DNA of 64,000 bases from Erythrobacter sp. YT30 (GCF_001542875.1 NZ_LMAF01000002.1:186001-250000), one strand, 5' to 3'; counted from the stretch's first letter, positions 43,538 through 54,067 are shown. Numbers and translations: made by a program. Notes: generated from the sequence alone by a model not told the origin.

Positions 43538-45085
43538 TTAGTCTTCGCGATCGTGATCCAGTGCATCGTCGGCAACAATCTCGACCTGCCAATCAAGGCC
43601 AAGCTTTCCGGCAAGCAACTTCATATCCTTTTCGACCGGAAGCCCGAATAGCGCTTCGTGACTTTTGGCAAGCCGCAAAACCAATTGGTCTTCGTCTGCC
43701 CGCAGGCGACTGACTTGCAGCGATCGCCGCGAGCGGGCACCGAGACGCCTTGCAAGCCTGATGGCAAGCCCCCAGCATAATGCTTCTTCCAGAGCGTCCT
43801 CGCTCGCCAAGGCGCGCACTTCTTCGGGCAGGTCGAGATGGTTGCCATTTGCTGCAATGGCAGCGGCGAGCATAGCCCGCCCTTCCCCATCAATTGCAAT
43901 CCAGCGTTTGTGCAATGCCCACTCAATTGCCTGGGGCATGCGAATGTTGGGCTCAATCTGCATCGATGCGAGCGCCAGCATGGTCGCCGCAAGTCGCAGG
44001 CGTTCATCGCCTTTGCCTTCACTTGGCGATGCGCGCACCGTCCATCCCGCCATCTGCGCTGCCAGTGTCGCTGGCGCGCCGCGTTGGCTCGCGAAAACCG
44101 ATACCCCGGCAAGCAGCGGATCTTGCGCTCGGGCCTCGGGTGCCAGACCATTGAAAAGCAATCCTTCGCGCAGGCCCCAGGACGAAAAGACAATCCGCTC
44201 CGGGCTCAGCTTTGCCAGCATAGCCTTGAGCAACAAGGCCGCATCGGGAAGCTTTTCGGCCCGCATGCTGGATATGCGGTCGTGCTCTTTCAGCGTGTCT
44301 TTGGTTTCTTTGGATAGCGCCTTGATCAGAGCTTTCGCCTCATCGACGGAGCCGCTCAGTCCGTGCGGATCGCTCAATGGATGGCCTTGTAGCAGCATTG
44401 CGTAGACGGCCATTGCCCGCCAGGTGCCGCCGACGAGATACAAGGTTTTGCCATCATCCTTGCCATTGCTCGCCTTATCCCAGCCGGCTTTTGCCAAAAC
44501 CTTTTCAAGACTGGCGACCATTCGATCTGGCTTATTCGCTCGGTAATCAGGCAGGCGCAGCGTTCCAAGCGGCAGCGAGCTTGAATTGGCTGGCACGCCG
44601 TCTTTGACACTCGCGAGCTCAAGACTGCCCCCGCCCAGATCAGCGACAATGCCTTCCGCGCCCGGAAAAGCGCCCAGCACGCCGTACGCGCTGATCTCGC
44701 CTTCTTCCTCGCCGCTCAGAATACGTGGCTTTAGCCCAAGCTTTTTCAGCTCGGCGACAAACTGTTTGCCATTCGAAGCATCGCGGACCGCAGCAGTTGC
44801 GACGGTTTCGATATCCTTGATGCCCAAATCATCAAGGAGCAGCACAAATCGGGAAAGGCCGCGCATTGCTAACTCAACAGCCTCATCAGCCAAGGCGCCA
44901 GTGCTCCCAATGTCGCGGCCAAGCTTTGCAGTGACCTTTTCATTGAGAAGCACGGTCGGCGCGCGCATGGTGCCCCCGTAAACAACAAGCCGCACCGTGT
45001 TTGATCCGATATCGATGATCGCGCGCTCAGGTAGATGACCTGAAAACGCGCCCTCGCGATCTGCCCGCCGTCTTTTTAAGCTCAT
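43538..45085 (-). CDS. ppx: Exopolyphosphatase / pppGpp phosphohydrolase (Ppx/GppA)
   Basis: 515 residues. The actin-like ATPase fold has 'AIIDIGSNTVRLVVYGGTM' and 'GIVADLGGGSLELASV'. A C-terminal HD-type helical domain follows ('RLAATMLALASMQIEPNI'). It degrades polyphosphate and/or pppGpp. It lies 11 bp downstream of ppk on the same strand, so synthesis and breakdown of polyphosphate share an operon. Confidence 0.93.
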   Translation of the reverse strand: MSLKRRRADREGAFSGHLPERAIIDIGSNTVRLVVYGGTMRAPTVLLNEKVTAKLGRDIGSTGALADEAVELAMRGLSRFVLLLDDLGIKDIETVATAAVRDASNGKQFVAELKKLGLKPRILSGEEEGEISAYGVLGAFPGAEGIVADLGGGSLELASVKDGVPANSSSLPLGTLRLPDYRANKPDRMVASLEKVLAKAGWDKASNGKDDGKTLYLVGGTWRAMAVYAMLLQGHPLSDPHGLSGSVDEAKALIKALSKETKDTLKEHDRISSMRAEKLPDAALLLKAMLAKLSPERIVFSSWGLREGLLFNGLAPEARAQDPLLAGVSVFASQRGAPATLAAQMAGWTVRASPSEGKGDERLRLAATMLALASMQIEPNIRMPQAIEWALHKRWIAIDGEGRAMLAAAIAANGNHLDLPEEVRALASEDALEEALCWGLAIRLARRLGARSRRSLQVSRLRADEDQLVLRLAKSHEALFGLPVEKDMKLLAGKLGLDWQVEIVADDALDHDRED

Positions 45086-45096
45086 CGAAGCCCGAT

Positions 45097-47277
45097 CTAA
45101 CCCGCGCCGCCTTTACGCAGCGATAGTTTGGGGACTGCCCCCGCTTCCAATGCTCCGCCGCGTCCCGAAAGCGATGGGTTGGTCATGAAGTAGCGGTGGC
45201 AATTGAATGGTTTGCCCGATGTTTCGACGCGCGAATAAGTGCCATCGGATCGCAGCCACCAGCTCTGTTCGGTATCGAGCATGTTGGCGAGCAACACTTG
45301 CTGCAACACCTGATCGTGCACCGTTCGGTTTTGGATCGGGATCAGCGTTTCAACGCGGCGATCTAGATTGCGGCCCATGAGATCAGCGGATGAAATAAAC
45401 ACCGCTGCAGCGGGGCTCGGCATGGGTTTGCCGTTGGCGAACGCATAGATGCGGCTGTGCTCTAGAAAGCGGCCAATGATGGATTTTACGCGAATGTTTT
45501 CGGAAAGGCCGGGAACGCCCGGGCGCAGGCAGCAGATACCGCGGCATACGAGCTCGATTTTCACGCCCGCGTCACTCGCTGCATAAAGCCTGTCGATCAT
45601 GCCGGAATCGGTGATCTGGTTGGCCTTCATCCATATCGCAGCAGGCTTACCCTGCTGAGCATTTGCGATTTCGGTGTCGATTCGCTCGTAAAGTTCGTTG
45701 CGCAGATCAAGCGGCGCAATCGATATGAGTTCCAGCCCATGCGGCTCGACATAACCGGTGACGAAATTCATCATCTTGGCCGCATCGCGCCCGAGTTTTG
45801 GGTCAGCGGTGAAGAAGGACAGATCGGTGTAAATCTTGGCCGTGATCGGATGGTAATTGCCCGTGCCAAAGTGGCAGTAAGTGCGGAAACCATCCCCTTC
45901 ACGGCGGACCACCATCGCGACTTTTGAATGGGTTTTCCAATCGGTGAAGCCATAGATCACCTGAACGCCGGCACGCTCCAGCTTGGTCGCCCATTTAAGG
46001 TTTTGTTCCTCATCAAAGCGCGCTTTCAATTCGACAACGGCCGTTACCGAGATGCCGTTTTCCGCCGCTTCGATCAGCGCGTTAATCACCGCCGATTGAG
46101 AGCCTGCGCGGTATAGCGTCTGTTTAATCGCCACCACGTCAGGATCATTGGCAGCCTGTCGGATGAAATCGACCACCACTTCGAAACTTTCATAGGGGTG
46201 GTGGATGATGATGTCTTTTTCGCGGATGGCGGAAAACAGATCGCCGTCATGTTCGCGAACCCGCTCGGGGTAGCGCGGGGAATAGCTATCGAATTTTAGA
46301 TCGGGGCGGTCCTCGTTGACGATTTCGGCCAGCCCATCAATGCCGATCATGCCGTCTGTCTTGATCACAGCAGCTTCGTGAACGCCCAATTGCTCGAGCA
46401 AAATGTTTTCAGCAACCGGATCGAAATCCTCTTCCAGCTCGAGCTGGATCACCTGTCCTCTGCGGCGGCGTTGGATGGCGCTGCGGAACGTGCGCACGAG
46501 ATCCTCGGCTTCTTCCTCAATTTCGATATCGCTGTCGCGCAGGACACGGAACAGGCCATCACCCCTGATGGTGAAGCCAGGGAACAGCTTGTGCGCGTAT
46601 CGCTGGATCAGGCTGGCAATGGAAATGTAGATCGCCTCGCCTGTATCAACCACGTCTTTCGGCACACGTACAAAGCGGGGCAGCGCGCTGGGAATCAGGA
46701 TCATCTCGATGATTTCCTGATTGTCCGCATCGCGCGTTAGCGTGAACAACAGGCCCATCCCTTCATTATGGACGAAGGGAAAAGGGTGCGCCGGATCGAG
46801 CGCTTGCGGCGTGATAACGGGCAAAATTTCCTGAAGGAAAAACGCCTCCAGCCATTCATGCGCTTCCGCCTGCACGCGCTGTTCATCGGCGACAAAGATA
46901 TCGACCTCTGCCAGACGATCATGCAGATCGCGCCAGATATCCTGCTGCACTTCGGACAATTCGGTCAGCTTTTCCCTGATCGCGCTGAGTTGCTGCGTGG
47001 GAGAGCGCCCATCAATCGCAGGTTTATCAATTCCGCGTTGCGCTTGCCCGACTAGGCCTGCGACACGGATCATCATAAACTCATCAAGATTGCTGCCCGA
47101 TATCGAGAGGAAGCGCAGGCGCTCGAGCAAGGGATATTGCTGGTTGTTGGCTTCGGCCAGCACGCGCTCATTAAAGGAGAGCCAAGATAACTCACGATTG
47201 AAGTACATCGCCTCAGGCCCAAGCGCGCCTGCATCGTTCGCGGCGGCATTTGGGCTGTTGGTCAATGCTTGGCTCAT
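45097..47277 (-). CDS. ppk1: Polyphosphate kinase 1
   Basis: 726 residues from the ATG at 47277; an upstream in-frame start at 47340 is possible. 'YFNRELSWLSFNERVLAEA' at the N-terminus is followed by the catalytic HFGTGNYHP near residue 470, with the autophosphorylated His. It makes polyphosphate from ATP reversibly. It lies 70 bp after virB11 on the same strand and ahead of ppx. Confidence 0.97.
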   Translation of the reverse strand: MSQALTNSPNAAANDAGALGPEAMYFNRELSWLSFNERVLAEANNQQYPLLERLRFLSISGSNLDEFMMIRVAGLVGQAQRGIDKPAIDGRSPTQQLSAIREKLTELSEVQQDIWRDLHDRLAEVDIFVADEQRVQAEAHEWLEAFFLQEILPVITPQALDPAHPFPFVHNEGMGLLFTLTRDADNQEIIEMILIPSALPRFVRVPKDVVDTGEAIYISIASLIQRYAHKLFPGFTIRGDGLFRVLRDSDIEIEEEAEDLVRTFRSAIQRRRRGQVIQLELEEDFDPVAENILLEQLGVHEAAVIKTDGMIGIDGLAEIVNEDRPDLKFDSYSPRYPERVREHDGDLFSAIREKDIIIHHPYESFEVVVDFIRQAANDPDVVAIKQTLYRAGSQSAVINALIEAAENGISVTAVVELKARFDEEQNLKWATKLERAGVQVIYGFTDWKTHSKVAMVVRREGDGFRTYCHFGTGNYHPITAKIYTDLSFFTADPKLGRDAAKMMNFVTGYVEPHGLELISIAPLDLRNELYERIDTEIANAQQGKPAAIWMKANQITDSGMIDRLYAASDAGVKIELVCRGICCLRPGVPGLSENIRVKSIIGRFLEHSRIYAFANGKPMPSPAAAVFISSADLMGRNLDRRVETLIPIQNRTVHDQVLQQVLLANMLDTEQSWWLRSDGTYSRVETSGKPFNCHRYFMTNPSLSGRGGALEAGAVPKLSLRKGGAG

Positions 47278-47347
47278 CGTCTTCCTGTTTTGCGCAGCTG
47301 TCCTCTCATCTCGAATTGAGCGCTGCCGCGCAGAAGTCAAGGAGCGT

Positions 47348-48382
47348 TCAAATCAGCGCGCGGCTATCTGAAATCTGCGCAATACCTCGCTTACCGTCTG
47401 CATCGCGGCCCAATTGCACAATCACGTCGATCACACTCGCGGCATAGGCGATGGTGTCGGATCGGCTCAGGCCAATACCCGTCTGCATCACCATCAACGC
47501 CAATTGCTCCAATGCACCGCGCAGGGAATTGGCGTGAATGGTTGAAAAACTGCCCGGATGGCCCGTGTTGATAGCGCGCAGAAATGACACGCTTTCGCTC
47601 CCGCGCAATTCGCCCAGAACAATTCTATCAGGCCGCAAACGCAAGGCGGATTGAAGCAGTTCGTTCGCGGTCACCTTCGCCTCACCCAGCTCGCCTTTGA
47701 CTGCGACCAGTCCGACAGAATTGGCTCCTGGGAATTTGAGTTCGGGCGTGTCTTCAACCATCACGACACGCTCTTGCCGCGGGATTTCGCCGAGCATCGC
47801 GTTCAAAAATGTAGTCTTACCCGTGCTCGTCCCGCCGGAGATAAGGATTGTGCGGCGGTTGCGGATGGCCTCGCGCAGATATGCAATCGGCTCCATCTGC
47901 GGATCGGGCATCGCAATATCAGCCTCACCGATCAACGGCCCGGTATCATAGGCATCAAGAGGCAGGTCAAGCCTGCGGTGGCGGCGAATGGCCATCACCC
48001 AATGCTTTCGTGAGGCTGGCGGACCGCAAAACTGGATGCGCGCGCCATCAGGCAATGTCGCGCCTAATAGGGGATGTTCGCGGTTGATCCCCTGATGACT
48101 CACACGCGCGACCTGTTCGGCAAGGCGCTGGACAAGGCGATCATCAATGTCGGGCGTATCGACCCGTTTCATGCCCGGGTCAGAGGCGTCTTCTATCCAT
48201 AGCTCGCCCGGCTTGTTGACCATAATCTCGGTCACCGTGTCGCGATCAAGCCAGCGCTGGAATGGCGCGAGATAGGCGTCGAGATAGACGCTGCGCTCGC
48301 CCGCAATCGGCGCATCGCTCACGTCCTGTTGTGCGCCGTCTTGTGCGTCTATTGCCGTAAGAGGGTGGATATCCGCGGTCAT
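47348..48382 (-). CDS. virB11: Type IV secretion ATPase VirB11
   Basis: 344 residues. The VirB11/PilT-like ATPase has Walker A SGGTSTGKTTF near residue 184, an Asp box 'ERVVMVEDTPELK' and a His box 'TGHPGSFSTIHANS'. It is a hexameric motor at the cytoplasmic base of the T4SS. It is the last gene of the virB cluster, 21 bp after virB10. Confidence 0.95.
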   Translation of the reverse strand: MTADIHPLTAIDAQDGAQQDVSDAPIAGERSVYLDAYLAPFQRWLDRDTVTEIMVNKPGELWIEDASDPGMKRVDTPDIDDRLVQRLAEQVARVSHQGINREHPLLGATLPDGARIQFCGPPASRKHWVMAIRRHRRLDLPLDAYDTGPLIGEADIAMPDPQMEPIAYLREAIRNRRTILISGGTSTGKTTFLNAMLGEIPRQERVVMVEDTPELKFPGANSVGLVAVKGELGEAKVTANELLQSALRLRPDRIVLGELRGSESVSFLRAINTGHPGSFSTIHANSLRGALEQLALMVMQTGIGLSRSDTIAYAASVIDVIVQLGRDADGKRGIAQISDSRALI

Positions 48383-48403
48383 GACTTCAATCGGCGCTGC
48401 CGC

Positions 48404-49531
48404 TCAGTTTGAAACCGTTGAGAAATCGAGATTGCGCGCAGCAAAGACGCGCACTGGTTCGCCCATCTGCACCTTGATGGTGGGCGGGATGTTGCCATCC
48501 TGCTGAACTGCCGTGCTTGCCGCATTCTGGCCGCCCGCAACGACAATGCCAGCACCGCCTGATGCAATCGTTCCAGCCGCTCCAATCAGCGAGAGGAGCA
48601 GACCCGAGCCGAAGCGGCGGAAGAAATGGTTGTCGACATCGCCAGCAAGACCGGTTGTCCCATCAAAGGCCACGGCGGGAGAAGATATCTGGATGCTTGC
48701 ACCCTTGGGCGTGATGAGATCGGTCCAGATGACGTAAGCGCGTTTCTGCCCGTTCTGAACGCCGGACTGATATTGCCCAACGAGCCGCGAAGAACGGGGA
48801 ATGAGAACCTTGGTCCCATCAAAGCTGCGCACATCCTGGCTCACCACAGCGCGGACATAGCCTGGCACATCGGTGTTGATCGCGGTCTCGAGGATCGCAG
48901 GGATCAGCGTGCCCTTTGTCACCGTGGTCGCGGGATTGATCTCCTGCGAAGCTTGTGCGGGTCCACCTCCGACGCCGCCGATACGGCTCGCAAATTCTCC
49001 AGCTGATCCGCCGGCTGCGCTTGGCGCTGCAGTCGTGGAGGCTGGCGCTGGGGCAGCTTGAACAAGCGGCGCAGTGGGGGAAGCGCCGGTGAAATCAGCG
49101 ATAAGGTTCGGGCTCGCATAAGGATTGGCCGCCGGGCCAACTGCAGCATTGGGATCGCGCGAATAGACAGGCGCGGGTACTGGCGCGGGGCGCACGGGTG
49201 CCTCAACTGGTTCGGGCTTTACCACGACCGGAGCGGTCGCTGGCACGGCGGTCTGAGGAGGTTGCGTCTGGTTTACGCCAGTCGCCTCATTTGCGCCTTG
49301 CTGCGCTGCATTCATCGCCCAGAACGTGGTCGCGCCGAGAAGACCGACAATCGCGACGCCCAATGCAGGGCCCCACTTGTCGCCGCCAGCCTTGCGCTCG
49401 GTTACCGCAGGAAAAGCGCTCCGACTGGCGAGATCGATGATCTCGGCTGATTCCTGATCGCGCGGATCAACACCTGACCGATCGGCCGTATTGCCGCCAT
49501 TCTTGGAAGGAAATCGCTTGGCCAGACGCAT
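48404..49531 (-). CDS. virB10: Type IV secretion channel protein VirB10
   Basis: 375 residues from the ATG at 49531. A cytoplasmic N-terminus, one membrane helix near 55-75 (ALGVAIVGLLGATTFWAMNA) and a long Pro/Ala-rich periplasmic linker come first. The VirB10/TrbI beta-barrel domain follows, with 'TKGTLIPAILETAINTDVPG' and 'LIPRSSRLVGQYQSGVQNGQ', and a Gly/Ala-rich antenna 'GAAGTIASGGAGIVVAGG'. It spans both membranes in the core complex. virB9 ends 49 bp upstream. Confidence 0.94.
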   Translation of the reverse strand: MRLAKRFPSKNGGNTADRSGVDPRDQESAEIIDLASRSAFPAVTERKAGGDKWGPALGVAIVGLLGATTFWAMNAAQQGANEATGVNQTQPPQTAVPATAPVVVKPEPVEAPVRPAPVPAPVYSRDPNAAVGPAANPYASPNLIADFTGASPTAPLVQAAPAPASTTAAPSAAGGSAGEFASRIGGVGGGPAQASQEINPATTVTKGTLIPAILETAINTDVPGYVRAVVSQDVRSFDGTKVLIPRSSRLVGQYQSGVQNGQKRAYVIWTDLITPKGASIQISSPAVAFDGTTGLAGDVDNHFFRRFGSGLLLSLIGAAGTIASGGAGIVVAGGQNAASTAVQQDGNIPPTIKVQMGEPVRVFAARNLDFSTVSN

Positions 49532-49580
49532 TACATCTTCTCCATTGCGAGTGGGGATTTCGGGCAAGTGGATTGCACAA

Positions 49581-50396
49581 TCATGATCCGCGCTGCTCCT
49601 TGTCTGATGAGCGGGCACTGCGCGAAGATGGCGGGACAAACGCGTTGTTCGTCAGAGTTGCCGTCTCACTTCCTGATCTCAGGATGATCTGCGGCGGCAC
49701 CTGATCGAGCACGATTGTCTCACCGCGCACTGTGAAATTGACAGGGCCCATGTCGCCATCTTCATTGGTGACGAGGATAGCCGGCACTGCAACTTCGACG
49801 GGCCATGTGAGGAACAGCGCCTCGCCATCATCATAAATGCGTGTCGGGAATAGCTCACGTTCGCCTTCGCTTGTCCAATCGAAGTTGAGTTTCGCCGGAT
49901 CGACCACTGCGTAGGGGTCGCTGGCAGCTGCCAGTTCGAGCGCATTCGCCTCTTCCCTTTTCGCGTCTTCGATTGCGGCTAGACGGGCTTCCTCTTTCGC
50001 ACGCTCAAGTTCGGGATAGCGGAATTGCATCACGTAAAGCGGGCGATTGCGCGGCGAGGAGACGAGATCGAACAGATATGTCCGCCTGCTTGTCACCACG
50101 GTCATGTTGGTGCGCGCAGATGGCGCGAGCGGTTTGACGAACAGGATCGACTGCGCCTTGTTTGGCTGCACTTGCCATGCAGCGCTGTCACCGATGGCGA
50201 CGTTTTCGATTGTCTCGTCTTCGGCAAACTTGATCGTGGTGGAGACTTTCACCCGGCCATTAATCGTGACCACTTCGGCTTCGTTGTAGACGCGGGTCTG
50301 CAAGCGCGGATCATCGGCGGCGGCTGGGGCTGCTATGGACAGATACGACCACGCGAGCGCTGCTATGATGGGGAGTGTGCGTATACGCCGCTTCAT
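49581..50396 (-). CDS. virB9: Type IV secretion outer-membrane-complex protein VirB9
   Basis: 271 residues. A signal peptide (IIAALAWSYLSIAAPAAA) is followed by the VirB9/TrbG domains 'RTYLFDLVSSPRNRPLYVMQ' and 'FPTRIYDDGEALFLTWPVEV'. It forms the outer ring with VirB7 and VirB10. No VirB7 lipoprotein gene is visible nearby. Its start overlaps the virB6 stop by 4 nt. Confidence 0.93.
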   Translation of the reverse strand: MKRRIRTLPIIAALAWSYLSIAAPAAADDPRLQTRVYNEAEVVTINGRVKVSTTIKFAEDETIENVAIGDSAAWQVQPNKAQSILFVKPLAPSARTNMTVVTSRRTYLFDLVSSPRNRPLYVMQFRYPELERAKEEARLAAIEDAKREEANALELAAASDPYAVVDPAKLNFDWTSEGERELFPTRIYDDGEALFLTWPVEVAVPAILVTNEDGDMGPVNFTVRGETIVLDQVPPQIILRSGSETATLTNNAFVPPSSRSARSSDKEQRGS

Positions 50397-51592
50397 TGCG
50401 GGGACTCCATTTTGGGCGCGGCTCCACCTGCGGCGCCTTTGTTGGAAATGGGACGGAAACGATTGCCTATCCCGCGCGTGCGCGATGGGCCCGTTGATGT
50501 AGGAGAAACCTGACCGCTGCCGCTTGACGTCGCATAAACCTTTGTCTCGCGCGTGGTGCCAGAATTTGAACTGCCCGTATCGTTGGCGGCGATCCCTGTT
50601 GCTGGCGCACTTACGTTGATGCGGCGCTGGCCCGAACCGGTCGCAGCCGCCGGGGCAGCGCGCGCCGCACGATCCGGCGCAAGGGTTTGCGCGGCAGGCG
50701 GCGTCATACGCGTAGTGTCATAGCTTGCGCGTTCTTCTTTTGAGGGAACAAGGCCAAAGACCTGCCAACCGCTCACCATTCTCGATGCCACGATCAGAGA
50801 CATCAGCATGAGCGCGCAATGGACAAAGCCAACCACGAAAAAGCCCATCGCAGCCTGCTGATCAATCTCACCGGGAAGCGTCACCAGCGCCGCCAGGATC
50901 GGCACCGCCATTTCCAACATGATCGATCCGCCAATCACCGCAAAAATCGGGACAAGTGCGAGCATCACCATGCCTTTGAGCCAGCCTGTGAAAAGCCCGC
51001 GTGTGCCGTTGAACAGCGCAAGGACGACGAAAATCGGCCCCACTGCGAGCAACAGCGCCAACCCGATCCGCGCGGTTACCAAGAGGCCAACCGTGCCCAA
51101 AAGCAGCATGGTCGCGCCCATCCACATGAGGCCGGGCGGTGTAAAGATATCGAAATCAGTCTGGCCTTGTGAGGCCTCCTGAATGGCCAGGAAAACAACA
51201 TCCAGCTTGGCCGCAAAAGTCGCGGTGGCAGAGCCTTCCGAACCTGTGAGAACGCCCGCAATTTCGTCCGGACCTTCGACGAAGATGTTGTAAAAGACGC
51301 TTGAAAACGCGGCAAAACTGGTCGCGAAAGTCAGAACCAATCCCAAGGTCATCAGCTTGGGCACCAGCGCGCGGACTGATAAATTTGACCGCCCCAGCAT
51401 CAGGCTGATGCCGAAGAATGCGACGTAGAAAACTAGCAGCAGTGTCAGCGCGAGCGCCATCTGCCCATCAGTGCCGAACAGACGTCCAAATGCCTGCTCG
51501 CTCACCTGACTGGCAAGGCAATCCACCGCCGTTAGAGCGGCGGCGACGCCTGTGCCCATTTCTTGAGCGACGAGATCGCAGCTCGTGGCCAT
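50393..51592 (-). CDS. virB6: Type IV secretion inner-membrane protein VirB6
   Basis: 399 residues. It has several membrane helices (MALALTLLLVFYVAFFGISL, VPKLMTLGLVLTFATSFAAF, TMLLLGTVGLLVTARIGLAL) and the TrbL/VirB6 conserved 'ALLLAVGPIFVVLALFNGTR'. A long Ser/Thr/Ala/Pro-rich cytoplasmic tail of about 120 residues follows. It forms part of the inner-membrane channel. It overlaps virB4 by one base. Confidence 0.92.
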   Translation of the reverse strand: MATSCDLVAQEMGTGVAAALTAVDCLASQVSEQAFGRLFGTDGQMALALTLLLVFYVAFFGISLMLGRSNLSVRALVPKLMTLGLVLTFATSFAAFSSVFYNIFVEGPDEIAGVLTGSEGSATATFAAKLDVVFLAIQEASQGQTDFDIFTPPGLMWMGATMLLLGTVGLLVTARIGLALLLAVGPIFVVLALFNGTRGLFTGWLKGMVMLALVPIFAVIGGSIMLEMAVPILAALVTLPGEIDQQAAMGFFVVGFVHCALMLMSLIVASRMVSGWQVFGLVPSKEERASYDTTRMTPPAAQTLAPDRAARAAPAAATGSGQRRINVSAPATGIAANDTGSSNSGTTRETKVYATSSGSGQVSPTSTGPSRTRGIGNRFRPISNKGAAGGAAPKMESPQ

Positions 51593-54033
51593 TACTCGGC
51601 TGCCTGCTGGATCGGCTGCCCGTGCTCATCCAATGCAGCTGAGCCATCAGGCCATGCGGTGTTGGTGAGCGCTGGATACCATTGCGAGGGATCATCCCCC
51701 ACCGCTTCGCGCAGCAGGTCAAGACGGCGAACCGCAGCCTCGCGACCAGAAAGCACAGTCAGCACTTCGGGCGCGCCGGACAGATCAAGCCGCACCACAA
51801 CGCTCGCATCGGGTTGACGCACAAGGAAGCAGCGCGAGTGCGCTGGCAGCGTGCGGATCAGCGCGAGCTCGTGTTCGGTAAGGCCAAAACCGTCGCAATA
51901 ATCCTCTGGCCGTGCGCGGCTGTTGGGCATGAACAGCACGGTCGCGGTCTGCTCCACCAGAGCGGTCGAAATGCGGCTTTCCAGCGCATCGCGCGCCGAT
52001 TGCGTCGCAAACCCAACCAGTGCGTTGCGCTTCCTGAGCGTTTTGAGCCAATCGCGGATGCGCGCTGCAAACACCTCATCATCAAGCGCTTTCCAACCCT
52101 CATCGATAAGAATCATGGTCGGTTGACCATCGAGCCGCTCATCAATGCGGTGGAAGAGATACATCATGACAGGCGTACGAAGACGCGGGTTTTCGAGCAG
52201 CGCTGTCATATCGAAACCGAGTACACGGGTTTCGAGATCGAGCAGGTCAGCCTCGTTATCGAACAGCCATGCATGTTCGCCATCATCGCCCGATGGATTG
52301 CCGATCCAGGCGCTCAAACGGTCGGCCAGATCGCCGGGCTGCGGACGCCGCGCGCCAGCCAGCAATTCCTTGAAATGCCGCAAACGGCGCAGCCGCGCAT
52401 CGTTTGAGTACGCCGCATCGACAGCAGCGGAAATAAGGCCCAGTTCCTCCGGCCCATCAGCTTTCAACAGCACGCCCAGCCAATCACGCAGGAACGCCTT
52501 GTTTGCCGGCGTATCGGGCAGAGCAAGCGGATTGAATCCGGTCGGCGCTCCGGCGGCGATCTTGTCATACCGGCCGCCAATGCCGCGAATAAATAGCTCT
52601 GCCCCGCGATCCTTGTCGAACAGGATCGTGCGCGGTTTGAACTTTTGCGCTTGGGCGGCGAGGAAATTCATGACCACCGTCTTGCCTGAACCGCTCGGCC
52701 CGATGACCGAGAAATTGCCGAGATCGCCATGGTGGAAATTGAAGAAGAACGGCGTTGCGCTGGTGGTTTCCAGCAGCGTTACCGCATCACCCCAGTGATT
52801 GCCGCTCGCTTGCCCCAAGGCAAAACCGTGGAAGCTGCCAAATCCCGCCATATTGGCCGAGGAAATGAGCGCGCGGCGCACGATGTATTCCTCATTTCCG
52901 GGGAATTGCGCCCAGAACGCAGGCTCCAGATTGGTGTCTTCGCGAACAGCAATTGCGCCGGTATCGGCCAAGGCTGCCGAACACGCGGCGCAGGCATCAT
53001 CAAGCCGGTTGAGCGAGGTTTCGCGCACCAGAACAGTCAGATGATGATCGCCAAATCCAACCGCGCCGTTGCCCAAAGCATCGCGCGCCGCCATCATGTC
53101 AGCGCGCTCTGCCGCGGCCTCTTCATCAACAGAACGCGACCGGCGCAGCGCGAGATCAATGCGCTCGCGCGAGGTCGTGCGCTCATTGGGCGCGTAGCTT
53201 TCCGTGACGATCATCTCGAAAGGCAGGCGCAAAAGTGGATCGAGCAGGCCGGGTGATGTCGCTTCGGGATAGTCTTTAAGGCCCAGAATGGCCGAGAAAT
53301 CAGGATCGGCCGAGCCGCGCAGTTCCATCGCATCAAGACCAAAGCTTGCGCGGCGATAGGGAAGCATGTGGCCAATGTCGGTGTCTTCATGCGGGCGGCG
53401 CACCGGGCGCATTTCGCCGTTGTAAAGCGCCGACAAAAGCTCCAGCATTTCAGAATTGGTGCCGCCGCCATGTGCTGCGTAATCGGACAGAACCGTTGCG
53501 CCATAGGCAGACAAGGACGCCGTCAATCCGGTGATTGCGGCTTTAAGGCTGCGAATGTCTCTTGGGTCAGGTTCAAGGCTTTCATTGCCCCTGCGCGAGA
53601 AGAATTTGCCGATCCGTTCTGGAAGGCCCGTTTTCCCGCGCGCAGGACGGCGGATGAGCGTTACGAATTGATCGTTGATGAAGAGCGAGCCGCCCGCCAG
53701 CCGTTCTTTCCAGCGTGCATCAATATGGCGCGAGAGCGGATCGTCGAACTCTGCATCGAGCTCAACTTCAACTCTGCGGCGGATGACGTGGTGATACAGG
53801 ACAAAGCGCGCGTCCAAGGTTGAACGCAGCATCACTTCGCGCGTTGCGGCGTGGGCATTCAATGCGTCTGAATCTTCGGTTTCGAACAGCAGGCCGGGCA
53901 CCTGAAGAGAGCTCATGACGGAGCCATCGCGCAAGAGCACCGTGCTCTCATCGATCAGCCGCTCATAAGGCAGACGCTCCCCCACGCGCGCTTCTTTCGC
54001 GCTCCAGGAAGCAGGTCCGATCCATTTCACCAT
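51592..54033 (-). CDS. virB4: Type IV secretion ATPase VirB4
   Basis: 813 residues. The N-terminal CagE/VirB4 domain (VGERLPYERLIDESTVLLRD) precedes an ATPase domain with Walker A IGPSGSGKTVVMNFL near residue 444 and Walker B 'PTMILIDEGWKALDDEVFAA'. It powers pilus/channel assembly. Full length and both motifs are intact. It lies 34 bp after virB3. Confidence 0.96.
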   Translation of the reverse strand: MVKWIGPASWSAKEARVGERLPYERLIDESTVLLRDGSVMSSLQVPGLLFETEDSDALNAHAATREVMLRSTLDARFVLYHHVIRRRVEVELDAEFDDPLSRHIDARWKERLAGGSLFINDQFVTLIRRPARGKTGLPERIGKFFSRRGNESLEPDPRDIRSLKAAITGLTASLSAYGATVLSDYAAHGGGTNSEMLELLSALYNGEMRPVRRPHEDTDIGHMLPYRRASFGLDAMELRGSADPDFSAILGLKDYPEATSPGLLDPLLRLPFEMIVTESYAPNERTTSRERIDLALRRSRSVDEEAAAERADMMAARDALGNGAVGFGDHHLTVLVRETSLNRLDDACAACSAALADTGAIAVREDTNLEPAFWAQFPGNEEYIVRRALISSANMAGFGSFHGFALGQASGNHWGDAVTLLETTSATPFFFNFHHGDLGNFSVIGPSGSGKTVVMNFLAAQAQKFKPRTILFDKDRGAELFIRGIGGRYDKIAAGAPTGFNPLALPDTPANKAFLRDWLGVLLKADGPEELGLISAAVDAAYSNDARLRRLRHFKELLAGARRPQPGDLADRLSAWIGNPSGDDGEHAWLFDNEADLLDLETRVLGFDMTALLENPRLRTPVMMYLFHRIDERLDGQPTMILIDEGWKALDDEVFAARIRDWLKTLRKRNALVGFATQSARDALESRISTALVEQTATVLFMPNSRARPEDYCDGFGLTEHELALIRTLPAHSRCFLVRQPDASVVVRLDLSGAPEVLTVLSGREAAVRRLDLLREAVGDDPSQWYPALTNTAWPDGSAALDEHGQPIQQAAE

Positions 54034-54067
54034 ATCTGGCCCTCCTTACGAGGCCAACAGGACAAGA

